Shown here piece by piece: positions 1 through 6,462 of a DNA stretch of 13,389 nt. Under the pieces are notes generated by a model. The model worked only from the letters and a program-made list of their open reading frames with translations, searched no databases and had not been told where the DNA came from. The stretch comes from RBG-16-66-20 sp049651845. Lineage in GTDB: Bacteria; Pseudomonadota; Gammaproteobacteria; Burkholderiales; SG8-39. The stretch lies in contig JBASCW010000140.1 in NCBI GenBank assembly GCA_049651845.1, positions 1 through 13,389 on the forward strand, written 5' to 3'. The translations under genes were made by a program, and so were the position numbers. Within the stretch, counting starts at the first letter, position 1. Each line of letters starts with the position of its first letter.

Positions 1-97
1 CATCGGGCGCCTGCGCGCGCGCGAAGCCCGCGCAGGCCGCCTGCAGCGCCGGCGTGCCGGGCGGATGCAGACGGATCCAGCGCGCCACGATCGCCAT
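1..97 (-). CDS. 5' end of an unrecognised gene, cut by the window edge
   Basis: Read on the minus strand from an ATG at 97-95, a frame stays open to the window start. It gives about 32 residues beginning MAIVARWIRLHPPGTPALQA and continuing ACAGFARAQAPD. It lies 35 bp downstream of the PPK2 stop in the same direction, so it could be co-transcribed. A weak AGG lies about 8 nt before the ATG, with no strong Shine-Dalgarno sequence. The fragment is too short for me to name a family. The evidence for a real gene is only the open frame, the start codon and the typical operon-like spacing. Confidence 0.4.
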   Translation of the reverse strand, partial: MAIVARWIRLHPPGTPALQAACAGFARAQAPD

Positions 98-132
98 GGC
101 GAAAGCCTAGCAGATGCGCCGGCGGCGGGCGC

Positions 133-1647
133 CTATTTCTTCTTTTTCTTGGCCGACTTGCCCACGCCCTCGAGCGCGTTCTCGAGCGCGCGCGTGAGCG
201 TCTTCAGCACCTTCAGGCGCGCGTGGTACTTGTTGTTCGCCTCGACCAGCGTCCAGGGCGCGAGCGAGGTCGAGGTGCGGTCCACCATGTCGCAGATCGC
301 GCGCTCGTAGGCGTCCCACTTCTTGCGGTTGCGCCAGTCTTCCTCGGTGATCTTGAAGCGCTTGAAGGCGACCTTCTCGCGCAGCTTGAAGCGCTTGAGC
401 TGCTCCTCGTTGCCGATCGCCAGCCAGAACTTCACGATCACCACGCCGTGGCGCAGCATCGCGCCCTCAAAGTCGTTGATCTCCGTGTAGGCGCGCAGCC
501 AGTCGTCCTCCGAGCAGAAGCCCTCGACGCGCTCGACCAGCACGCGGCCGTACCAGGAGCGGTCGAAGAAGGCGAAGTGGCCCTGGCGCGGCAGGTGGCG
601 CCAGAAGCGCCACAGGTAGGGCTGCGCGCGCTCCTCTTCCGTGGGCGCGGCGACCGGCACGTTGGTGTAGCAGCGCGGGTCGAGCGCGCCCGTGACGCGC
701 CGGATCGCGCCGCCCTTGCCCGCCGCGTCGTTGCCTTCGAACACGCCGACCACGGAAAGCTGCTTGAAGCGCGGGTCGCGCGAGGCCACGTTCAGGCGCG
801 CCTGCCATTTCTCCAGCTCTTTCGAGTATGCGGCCTTGGAGAGCGGCTGGTCGAGCTGGAGCGCGCGCAGCACGTTCAGCTTGTCGTCCGGCGCGGGCAT
901 CGGCGGCGTGCGGTCCGGAGAGCGCTTGCCCGCCTTCTCGTCCAGGCGCTCGCGCAGCGCGGCGAGCAGGTGCCGCCCCACGGTGAGCGAGCGGTAGCGC
1001 GCGCTCGCCCCCGGCACCACGATCCAGGGCGCCTGCGCGGTCGAGGTCTTGCGCAGGAAGGGGTCGCAGACGCGCGTGAACTTCTTGTAGAGCTTGAAGA
1101 ACTCCAGGTCGCGCTCGGTCACGCGCCAGCTCGTCTTCGGGTCGCTCGCGAGCTCCTTCAGGCGCTTCCTCTGCTGGCCCTTGGACAGGTGGAACCAGTA
1201 CTTCAGCAGCAGCACGCCCTCGTCGGAGAGCATCTTCTCCAGGCGCTGGATCTCGGCGATCTCGCGCGCGAACTCGCCTTCGCCGATCTGGCCGAGCACG
1301 CGCCTGAGGATCGGCATGGTGTGCCAGGCGCCGAAGAAGATGCCGATCTTTCCCTTTGGCGGCAGCGCGCGCCAGAAACGCCACAGCGCCGGCCGCTCGC
1401 GCTCCTCGTCCGAGGGCTCGAGGAAGCCGTAGGTGAGGATATGGCGAGGGTCCATCCACTCGTTCAGCAGCTTGACGGTCTCGCTCTTGCCCGCGCCCTC
1501 GACGCCGGCGATCAGGATCAGCACCGGGAAGCGGCCGTTCTGCGTGAGGTCGAACTGCGCGTTGAGCAGCTCCTGGCGCAGCTTGCCCTCCTCGCGCTTG
1601 TAGACCGCCTTGTCGACCTTGTGCTTCAGATTCGCGGACTCGAACAT
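133..1647 (-). CDS. pap: Two-domain PPK2 polyphosphate kinase, probable polyphosphate:AMP phosphotransferase (class II)
   Basis: The 504-residue protein has two tandem PPK2 (P-loop) domains, the architecture of cytoplasmic enzymes that move phosphate from polyphosphate to AMP, giving ADP. Domain 1 (about residues 10-235) has a Walker A-like GVEGAGKS at 48-55. The region that should read FDRSWY reads FFGAWH (104-109), so the conserved Asp and Arg are missing. Domain 2 (about 255-490) keeps EGNDAAGKGG (304-313), an FDRSWYGR motif (361-368) and the YLWRFWRHLP lid region (344-353). By family knowledge the C-terminal domain is the catalytic one; the degenerate first half fits that. The protein ends in a lysine tail (500-504). 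I chose the ATG at 1647 because GAGGGG lies 4 nt before it and PPK2 homology begins at MFESANLK. The same frame stays open to 1716, but that 23-residue extension is Arg-rich and crosses the FNR-like site. Class is inferred from the two-domain layout. Confidence 0.93.
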   Translation of the reverse strand: MFESANLKHKVDKAVYKREEGKLRQELLNAQFDLTQNGRFPVLILIAGVEGAGKSETVKLLNEWMDPRHILTYGFLEPSDEERERPALWRFWRALPPKGKIGIFFGAWHTMPILRRVLGQIGEGEFAREIAEIQRLEKMLSDEGVLLLKYWFHLSKGQQRKRLKELASDPKTSWRVTERDLEFFKLYKKFTRVCDPFLRKTSTAQAPWIVVPGASARYRSLTVGRHLLAALRERLDEKAGKRSPDRTPPMPAPDDKLNVLRALQLDQPLSKAAYSKELEKWQARLNVASRDPRFKQLSVVGVFEGNDAAGKGGAIRRVTGALDPRCYTNVPVAAPTEEERAQPYLWRFWRHLPRQGHFAFFDRSWYGRVLVERVEGFCSEDDWLRAYTEINDFEGAMLRHGVVIVKFWLAIGNEEQLKRFKLREKVAFKRFKITEEDWRNRKKWDAYERAICDMVDRTSTSLAPWTLVEANNKYHARLKVLKTLTRALENALEGVGKSAKKKKK

Positions 1648-1651
1648 GTTT

Positions 1652-1657
1652 CCCCTC
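1652..1657 (-). promoter_or_regulatory. Shine-Dalgarno of the PPK2 gene
   Basis: Minus-strand GAGGGG followed by AAAC and the ATG at 1647. It fixes the start at 1647 rather than at the upstream in-frame codons up to 1716. Confidence 0.6.
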
Positions 1658-1679
1658 AGTCTGGCCCGATGTTTATGCT

Positions 1680-1705
1680 CAGGCCCCCGCCTGCGCCCCG
1701 GCCTG
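1680..1705. repeat. Nested inverted repeat between the channel gene and the PPK2 gene
   Basis: CAGGCC (1680-1685) and GGCCTG (1700-1705) are inverted arms around a 14-nt loop. An inner alternative pairs CAGGC (1680-1684) with GCCTG (1689-1693) across CCCC. It lies after the channel gene stop and before the PPK2 start on the minus strand. It could be a terminator-like or attenuator-like hairpin. No U-tract follows, so the role is open. Confidence 0.35.
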
Positions 1706-1716
1706 ATTTGGATCAA
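1703..1716 (-). promoter_or_regulatory. FNR/ANR-like binding site upstream of the PPK2 gene
   Basis: The minus strand reads TTGATCCAAATCAG, matching the FNR/ANR consensus TTGAT-N4-ATCAA at 9 of 10 positions. It is 55 bp before the PPK2 ATG. A -10-like CATAAA lies downstream on the same strand at 1677-1672. That would put the site centre about 44 bp upstream of the start point, near the -41.5 position typical of class II activation. The gap is 78 bp and the channel gene ends at 1726, so the site most likely serves PPK2. A chance match cannot be excluded. Confidence 0.5.
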
Positions 1717-1725
1717 ATGTCGGCG

Positions 1726-3258
1726 TCATGGCGCCCGCTGGCCCTGCAGCCCGAAGAAGCGCCGTATCTTCTCCAGCAGCTCGCCCGACGTCGGCGGGAC
1801 CGCCGCGCCGGCCTGCGCGGCCGCCTCGCGCGCTGCCGCCAGCCCGCTCGCGCGCGCCGTCATGGTGCGGCTCATCTCCTCGGCGATCTCCGGGCGCGCG
1901 AGCAGCAGGTCGCGGAACGCGGTGCGGTCCAGGCGGTAGCATTCGACGTCCTCGCGCGCGACCACCGTGGTGCTGCGCGGGGCGCCCGTGAGCATGCCCA
2001 TCTCGCCGAAATAGCTGCCCGCGCCGATCTTGCCGACCGCGCGCTTGCCGCCGTCCGGGAGCTCGAGCATCGAATCGGCTTCGCCCGCGGTGACGATGTA
2101 GAGCCAGTGCGAGGTGTTGCCCTGGCGCGTCATCACGTCGCCGGCGGCGAACGGCGCGTACTGGAGACGCTCGGCGAGCGCCTTGCGCTCCTCGGCCGAC
2201 AGCGTCGCGAACAGGTCCACGCCGTCGATCGCGTGCAGGCGGCGCTGCACCTCGCGCTTGTGCACCGCGCGGGCGTGCTCCTCGTTTTCCTGGAAGATGT
2301 GCCGCGTCGACTGCGGCTCGGCGACGCGGATGGCGGCGCGCTGCAGGGCCGTGAACAGGTGCACGCGCACGACCGAGTCGGTGGGATCGTCGGCGGCGAG
2401 GTCGGTGAGCCAGTAGCGCAGCGCATAGCGCAGGTTGCCGTCCTGGAAGCCCAGCAGCACGCAACTGCCGAGCGGCGCGCGCGCGGTGCCCGGGATCTCG
2501 GCCTCCTGGATCGCGCTCTCGACGATCGCGATCACGCGCGCCGGCGGCACCGAAGGATCCACGTCGAAGTGGATCCAGCGCCGCCACTGCAGCGGCTGGC
2601 CCTCGCGCTCGCCGAGGATCATCACCCGGCTCTTCATGAGCTGGCTGTTCGGGATCACCACGGTTTCCCAGTTGCGCGTCTCGACCAGCGTCGAGCGCCA
2701 GCCGATGTCGACCACGCGGCCGGTCACCTCGTCCACCCTGAGCCAGTCGCCGACGCGGATCGAGTCGTCGAGCTGCAGCGCGAGGCCGCCCAGCACGTTG
2801 CCGAGCGTGTCCTGCATCGCGAAGGCCACCACCGCGGTGACCACCGCCGAGGTGGCGAGGATCTCGCCGGGCATCAGCCCCGCCGAGCGCAGCTGCACCA
2901 CCGCGAGCACCGCGTAGGCCGCGGCGAACAGCAGGTCGCCGACGATGCGCGGCGGATGCAGGCGCACCAGCGGCAGCAGCAGGCGCAGCGCCGCGAAGCC
3001 GGCGAGGCGCAGCAGCGCGACGTAGGCGATGACCTGGAACAGCACGCGCAGCACCTCGGCGGTGCGCGCGAACTCCATCACCGCGGCCGCGGCGCCGGCG
3101 AGCTGGCCGGCGAGGCCCGCGACGAACAGCCAGAGCGTGTTCAGGTAGGAGCGGCGCTCGGCCGGGCGCAGCGTCGCGAGCGTGAGCGCGAGCGCCAGCG
3201 CGAGCACCGCGAGGTACGGCGTCTCGGGCTGCCAGAACTGCTGGAAAGTTTCGCGCAT
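1726..3258 (-). CDS. MscS-family channel fused to a cyclic-nucleotide-binding domain (bCNG-like)
   Basis: This 510-residue inner-membrane protein has hydrophobic helices at about 15-30, 42-60, 72-98 and 106-122. An MscS pore helix follows (131-165, with AMQDTLGNVLGGLALQ), then the MscS beta domain (166-210, with GRVVDIGWRSTLVETRNWE and IPNSQL). The C-terminal third (about 347-455) is a cyclic-nucleotide-binding fold with a phosphate-binding cassette YFGEMGMLTGAPRSTTV at 416-432. The key Arg is R428 and FGE is 417-419. The arrangement matches the family of MscS-like channels with nucleotide-binding tails, called bacterial cyclic-nucleotide-gated channels. The ligand (cAMP, cGMP or other) is not visible. 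The ATG at 3258 is the only start in frame before a TAG at 3282-3280. An AAGGAG lies 24 nt upstream, separated by a 14-bp palindrome, so initiation may be unusual. The gene is divergent from the ChrB gene. Confidence 0.92.
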   Translation of the reverse strand: MRETFQQFWQPETPYLAVLALALALTLATLRPAERRSYLNTLWLFVAGLAGQLAGAAAAVMEFARTAEVLRVLFQVIAYVALLRLAGFAALRLLLPLVRLHPPRIVGDLLFAAAYAVLAVVQLRSAGLMPGEILATSAVVTAVVAFAMQDTLGNVLGGLALQLDDSIRVGDWLRVDEVTGRVVDIGWRSTLVETRNWETVVIPNSQLMKSRVMILGEREGQPLQWRRWIHFDVDPSVPPARVIAIVESAIQEAEIPGTARAPLGSCVLLGFQDGNLRYALRYWLTDLAADDPTDSVVRVHLFTALQRAAIRVAEPQSTRHIFQENEEHARAVHKREVQRRLHAIDGVDLFATLSAEERKALAERLQYAPFAAGDVMTRQGNTSHWLYIVTAGEADSMLELPDGGKRAVGKIGAGSYFGEMGMLTGAPRSTTVVAREDVECYRLDRTAFRDLLLARPEIAEEMSRTMTARASGLAAAREAAAQAGAAVPPTSGELLEKIRRFFGLQGQRAP

Positions 3259-3266
3259 GCGCGCGC

Positions 3267-3280
3267 GGCGGGCGCCCGCC
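3267..3280. repeat. 14-bp perfect palindrome in the leader of the channel gene
   Basis: GGCGGGCGCCCGCC is its own reverse complement. On the minus strand it lies between an AAGGAG (3288-3283) and the ATG at 3258. It could fold in the mRNA or act as a DNA operator. In DNA this rich in G and C a chance palindrome of this length is possible. Confidence 0.4.
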
Positions 3281-3382
3281 TACTCCTTCACCACGATCTC
3301 GACAATCTATCACGCAGCGCAGCGCGCGCGCGGACCGCCAGGGTTCCGGCCGCGCGTCCTTCTGGCGCCGCAAGGGCTGGGC

Positions 3383-3388
3383 TATCAT
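3383..3388 (+). promoter_or_regulatory. -10-like hexamer just before the ChrB start
   Basis: TATCAT ends 7 nt before the ATG at 3396. There is no Shine-Dalgarno in between and only a weak -35-like TTCTGG at 3360-3365 (17-bp spacer). Transcription starting at the usual distance would begin at or next to the A of ATG, giving a leaderless message. The remainder of the 137-bp divergent gap (3259-3395) holds the palindrome above and nothing else I recognise. Confidence 0.45.
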
Positions 3389-3395
3389 CGTTCCG

Positions 3396-4355
3396 ATGAG
3401 CAAACCGCCGCCCTCGGAGCCCGGACGCTGGCTCATCCTGATCGCGACCCTGCCCACCGAGGATCCCGCCGCGCGCATGCGCGTGCTGCGCACGCTGGAG
3501 TCGCTCGGCGCCGCGGTGATGCGCGAGGGCGCCTACCTGCTGCCCGACACCGCCGCCTGCCGCCAGGGCCTGGAGCATCTGGCCGAGTACGTGACCAAGG
3601 GCGCCGGCAGCGCGCAGGTGCTGCAGGTGGTGCCGGTCTCGGACGCGCAGCGGGCCGCGTTCCGGGCCCTGTTCGACCGCTCGGCGCGCTACGCCGAGTT
3701 CATCAAGGTGGTCGACAGCCTCAAGGTCGGCTACGGCATCTCCGACCCGGGCGCGATCTCGCGCGTGCTGAACAAGCAGCGGCGCGAGCTCGAGGCCATC
3801 AGCGCGCTCGACTTCTTCCCGAGCGACCTGCAGGAGCGGGCCAAGCGCGCGCTGGCGGCCGCCGAGGCCGCCGTGCACAAGCTGCTGTTTCCCTCGCGCG
3901 CGGCGGCGGCAGACAAGACCCACACGCAGTTCCTGCGCTGCACCTGGGTCACGCGCCGACCGCTCTGGGCCGACCGGCTGGCCTGCGCCTGGCTGATCCG
4001 GCGCTTCCTCGATCCCGAGGGCAGCGTGCGCTGGCTGGACAAGGTGCAGGAGCCGCCGGCCGACGCCGTGGGCTTCAGCTTCGACGGCGCGCGCTTCGGC
4101 AACAGCGCCTCGCAGGTGACCTTCGAGGTGATGCTGCACCGGTTCGGCCTCGCCGACAACGCCGCGCTCGCCAAGATCGGCGGCATCGTGCACTACCTCG
4201 AGGCGCGCGAGTCGCCGGTGCCGGAAGCCGCCGGCGTGCAGACGCTGCTGCAGGGCGCCGCGCGCCGCGCAACCAACGACGACGAGCTGCTCGCCGAGGC
4301 CGAGAAAACCTTTGACCTGCTCTACGAAGCCTACTTCGAGGCCCCGAAGAAGTAA
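3396..4355 (+). CDS. chrB: ChrB-family protein (chromate resistance/sensing type)
   Basis: This 319-residue soluble protein is full length for ChrB. The N-terminal domain (about 10-165) carries the family's opening pattern WLILIATLPTEDPAARMRVL (12-31) and EGAYLLPD (44-51). The C-terminal domain (about 178-315) carries RPLWADRLACAWLIRRFLDP (188-207), GFSFDGARF (226-234), VTFEVMLHRFGL (241-252) and KIGGIVHYLEA (260-270). In Cupriavidus, ChrB acts with the chromate exporter ChrA as a chromate-responsive regulator. Here no ChrA or other metal exporter is in the window, so the role is inferred only from family. The start is the ATG at 3396, with a TATCAT just upstream and no ribosome-binding site. 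It is divergent from the channel gene and converges on the M48 protease with 3 bp between stops. Confidence 0.85.
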   Translation: MSKPPPSEPGRWLILIATLPTEDPAARMRVLRTLESLGAAVMREGAYLLPDTAACRQGLEHLAEYVTKGAGSAQVLQVVPVSDAQRAAFRALFDRSARYAEFIKVVDSLKVGYGISDPGAISRVLNKQRRELEAISALDFFPSDLQERAKRALAAAEAAVHKLLFPSRAAAADKTHTQFLRCTWVTRRPLWADRLACAWLIRRFLDPEGSVRWLDKVQEPPADAVGFSFDGARFGNSASQVTFEVMLHRFGLADNAALAKIGGIVHYLEARESPVPEAAGVQTLLQGAARRATNDDELLAEAEKTFDLLYEAYFEAPKK

Positions 4356-4375
4356 CCCCTAGCGGTTCTTCTTGG
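4344..4375. terminator. Hairpin shared by two convergent gene ends
   Basis: The left arm CC-AAGAAG-AACC (4344-4357, with single bulges G4346 and T4353) pairs with the right arm GGTTCTTCTTGG (4364-4375) across a CCTAGC loop (4358-4363). That gives 12 pairs. The TAA of the ChrB gene (4353-4355) lies in the left arm. The TAG of the protease gene (complement of 4359-4361) lies in the loop. Neither side has a U-tract, so it is not a textbook intrinsic terminator. It could still act as a bidirectional 3'-end stabiliser. Confidence 0.4.
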
Positions 4376-5867
4376 TGTCTTGCAGGTCGCGCGCGTGCTC
4401 GGCGCGCAGTTCCTTGAGGCGCGCGTCCACCGCCGACTGCTCGTAGAAATTGCCGTCGCCGGCCGCCTGCGCGAACTGCAGCTGTTCGATCGCCGCCGGC
4501 AGGCTGCCCTGCAGCAGGTAGACCTCGGCCTGGGCCTGGTGCTGCAGCAGCCGGCGGCCCTGCCCCGCGTAGGCCTTGGCGCGCGCCTCGTGCAGCCTCG
4601 GGTCCCTCGGATACAGCCGCATCGGCTCGGCGAGCATCGCCAGCACCTCGTCGTAGCGCCCCTGATCCTGCAGCACCTCGAGCATCGCGTAGAGGATCGA
4701 GCGGCGTTGCGGATCGCGCGCGTGCGCGGCCTTGAGCAGCGCGAGCGCGCCGGCCGCGTCGTTCTGCGCCAGGCGCGCGCGCGCCGCCAGCGTGTCCACC
4801 ATCGGGCTCGCGACCTTGTCGGCGCGCAGGCGCCCGATTTCGCCTTCGGCGCGCTTGGCATCGCCCGCGCGTAAGTAAGCGACCGCCAGGCCGTAGCGCG
4901 CGCCCGGCTCGCTGGCGAAGCGCCGATCGCCGACCGCGTCGGTGAAGACGCGCACCGCATCGCGCGCCTCGCCCGCCTCGGCGCGCAGCTTGGCGCGCAC
5001 CAGGTGGTACTCGATGGCGTCGACGCGCTGCCTGTAGGGCTGCGCCTCGGCGCGCGCCTGCGCGTCCGAGATGCGCTCGGTGGTCACCGGGTGGCTGCGC
5101 AGGTAGCCCGGCACCGCGCCGCTGTCCGCGAGGCGCATGGCGCGCTGCATCTTCTCGAAGAACTGCCCCATCGCGCGCACGTCGAAGCCGGCGCCCGAGA
5201 GCGCCTGGAAGCCGATGCGGTCGGCCTCGCGCTCGAAGTCGCGGCTGTAGGCGAGCTGCGAGGACACCGCGCCGCCCTGCACCGCGGCCATCGCGCCGCT
5301 CGCCAGGTCCGGGCGCGAGGCCCCGAGCAGGATCGCCGCCGCCATCGCGATCATCATCGGCACCTGCATCTGCTTCTGGATGCCGATCTGGCGCGCAATA
5401 TGGCGCTGCGTGACGTGCGCGATCTCGTGCGCCAGCACCGAGGCGATCTCGGACTCGTTGTCCGAGGCCGTGACCAGGCCCGTGTTCACGCCGATGAAGC
5501 CGCCGGGCAGCGCGAACGCGTTGATCGAGGCGTCGCGAATGGCGAAGAACTCGAAGTCCTGGCGCGCGCCGGGCGCCGCGGCAACCAGCCGCGCGCCCAG
5601 GCCGTTCAGGTACTCGGCGACCTCGGCATCATCCAGGTAGGACGGGTCGCGCCGGATGCTGCGCATCACCGATTCGCCGATGCGCCGCTCGGTCGCGAGC
5701 GAGAGCTCGGACGAACCCGCGTCGCCCAGGTCCGGCAGAGGCGCGGCGCGCGGCGCGGGCTCGGGCGCGGGCTCGCTGCGGCCGAAGCGCGGCGGCGGGC
5801 TGTCCTGCGCGAACGCGCGCGGCGCCACCACGAGGGTCGCCGCCAGCAGCCAGACGAGAAATCGCAT
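4359..5867 (-). CDS. BepA-like periplasmic M48 metalloprotease with TPR-like C-terminal half
   Basis: The 502-residue protein opens with a signal peptide (1-20, cleavage likely after AFA). A proline-rich linker (24-46) comes next, then an M48 peptidase domain (about 55-270). HEIAH at 147-151 supplies two zinc ligands and the catalytic Glu. EREAD at 212-216 supplies the third ligand, E212. The RSHPVTTER segment holds H259, at the place of the His switch in E. coli BepA. Helical repeats rich in Ala and Leu, TPR-like, run from about 280 to 480. BepA (YfgC) family proteins act in the periplasm with the BAM and LPT machinery, either helping or degrading outer-membrane proteins that fail to assemble. 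The start is the ATG at 5867. A minus-strand TATCAT ends 6 nt before it, with no Shine-Dalgarno. The gene is divergent from moaC. Confidence 0.93.
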   Translation of the reverse strand: MRFLVWLLAATLVVAPRAFAQDSPPPRFGRSEPAPEPAPRAAPLPDLGDAGSSELSLATERRIGESVMRSIRRDPSYLDDAEVAEYLNGLGARLVAAAPGARQDFEFFAIRDASINAFALPGGFIGVNTGLVTASDNESEIASVLAHEIAHVTQRHIARQIGIQKQMQVPMMIAMAAAILLGASRPDLASGAMAAVQGGAVSSQLAYSRDFEREADRIGFQALSGAGFDVRAMGQFFEKMQRAMRLADSGAVPGYLRSHPVTTERISDAQARAEAQPYRQRVDAIEYHLVRAKLRAEAGEARDAVRVFTDAVGDRRFASEPGARYGLAVAYLRAGDAKRAEGEIGRLRADKVASPMVDTLAARARLAQNDAAGALALLKAAHARDPQRRSILYAMLEVLQDQGRYDEVLAMLAEPMRLYPRDPRLHEARAKAYAGQGRRLLQHQAQAEVYLLQGSLPAAIEQLQFAQAAGDGNFYEQSAVDARLKELRAEHARDLQDTKKNR

Positions 5868-5873
5868 GCAGTT

Positions 5874-5879
5874 ATGATA
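5874..5879 (-). promoter_or_regulatory. -10-like hexamer just before the M48 protease start
   Basis: The minus strand reads TATCAT, then AACTGC, then the ATG at 5867. The hexamer is the same as the one in front of the ChrB gene, and the 6-nt spacing would start transcription at the ATG itself. The -35 region is weak (CGGAAC at a 17-bp spacer). Confidence 0.45.
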
Positions 5880-5891
5880 CCGTTCGCACCC

Positions 5892-5908
5892 CCGGGGTTC
5901 CGCCCCGG
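5892..5908. repeat. Hairpin in the protease/moaC divergent gap
   Basis: CCGGGG (5892-5897) and CCCCGG (5903-5908) are perfect 6-bp inverted arms around TTCCG. The hairpin lies in the 73-bp gap between divergent genes. It could be an operator or a hairpin in the moaC leader. No T-run follows on either side. Confidence 0.4.
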
Positions 5909-5926
5909 TTACGTCTGGTTACGACT
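5907..5926 (+). repeat. Tandem 10-bp repeat upstream of moaC
   Basis: GGTTACGTCT (5907-5916) is followed at once by GGTTACGACT (5917-5926), with one mismatch. The 10-bp period is about one helical turn, as in binding sites for proteins that stack on one DNA face. It overlaps the right arm of the hairpin by 2 bp. I do not recognise it as a known operator, and no convincing -10 for moaC is visible nearby. Confidence 0.4.
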
Positions 5927-5930
5927 CCGC

Positions 5931-5936
5931 GGAGGA
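5931..5936 (+). promoter_or_regulatory. Shine-Dalgarno that fixes a TTG start for moaC
   Basis: GGAGGA lies 4 nt before the TTG at 5941 (5 nt if counted from GGAGG). No in-frame ATG or GTG exists between it and the conserved MoaC N-terminus, so it decides the TTG start. Confidence 0.7.
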
Positions 5937-5940
5937 CGGA

Positions 5941-6462
5941 TTGGCGCGCAGGCTCTCACCCAAGCTCACGCACTTCGACCGTAAGGGCAGCGCCCGCATG
6001 GTGGACGTCGGCGCGAAGGACGAGACGCGCCGCGTCGCCATCGCCTCGGGCCGCATCGCGATGCGGCCCTCGACCTTCCGCATGGTGGTCGAGGGCAGCG
6101 CGGCCAAGGGCGACGTGCTCGGCGTCGCGCGCATCGCCGCGATCCAGGCCGCCAAGCGCACCTCGGAGCTGGTGCCGCTCGCGCACCCGCTCGCGATCAC
6201 GCGCGTCAACACCGATTTCCGCTTCGACGCGGCGGCGAGCGAGATCGAGCTGGTCGCCACGGTCGAGTGCCGCGGCCGCACCGGCGTCGAGATGGAAGCG
6301 CTCAGCGCGGCCGCGGTCGGGCTGCTCACCGTCTACGACATGGTGAAGGCCGTGGATCGCGGCATGGTCATCCGCGCGCTGCAGCTCGAGGAAAAGCGCG
6401 GCGGCAAGTCGGGCACCTACCGGAGGCGCGGCGCCGGCAGCCGCAGGCCGCCAAGACGCTGA
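5941..6462 (+). CDS. moaC: MoaC, cyclic pyranopterin monophosphate synthase
   Basis: MoaC converts the 3',8-cyclo-GTP product of MoaA into cyclic pyranopterin monophosphate, an early step of molybdenum-cofactor synthesis in the cytoplasm. The 173-residue product has the family motifs: KGDVLGVARIAAIQAAKRTS (56-75), LVPLAHPL (77-84), TGVEMEAL (114-121) and VYDMVKAVDRGMVI (131-144). Aligned to E. coli MoaC from memory, the catalytic residues correspond to K57, H82, D133 and K136, all present. It starts with TTG at 5941, supported by GGAGGA just upstream. After GGKSGTY (154-160), where MoaC usually ends soon, there is an Arg-rich tail of 13 residues (161-173). Its TGA overlaps the presumed CTG start of the efflux adaptor. 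No other molybdenum-cofactor gene is in the window. Confidence 0.95.
   Translation: MARRLSPKLTHFDRKGSARMVDVGAKDETRRVAIASGRIAMRPSTFRMVVEGSAAKGDVLGVARIAAIQAAKRTSELVPLAHPLAITRVNTDFRFDAAASEIELVATVECRGRTGVEMEALSAAAVGLLTVYDMVKAVDRGMVIRALQLEEKRGGKSGTYRRRGAGSRRPPRR

Noticed and set aside
133..160. Possible programmed -1 frameshift at the lysine run (AAA AAG) ending the PPK2 gene
   Set aside because: The base before AAA AAG is G, not A; the -1 frame adds only about 11 codons ending near 98, and no stimulating structure is evident.
3281..3309. Remnant of a minus-strand gene ending VEIVVKE-TAG before the channel gene
   Set aside because: A second in-frame TAG lies only eight codons upstream, so at most a trace is left; too short to support a pseudogene.
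223..3399. A very long plus-strand open frame (over 1000 codons) opposite the PPK2 and channel genes
   Set aside because: It is an antisense shadow caused by high G+C. Its product is Arg/His/Ala/Leu/Gln-rich low-complexity sequence, while the opposite strand has two clear families with full motifs.
5868..5940. A molybdenum-cofactor riboswitch before moaC
   Set aside because: The whole gap is 73 bp and is shared with a divergent gene. I see no matching multi-stem layout, only one 6-bp hairpin and a tandem repeat.
6267..6458. A GTG at 6267 as start of the efflux adaptor
   Set aside because: It would overlap moaC by 196 bases and add 64 residues of Arg/Gly/His-rich sequence before the membrane anchor, which does not look like a real N-terminus.
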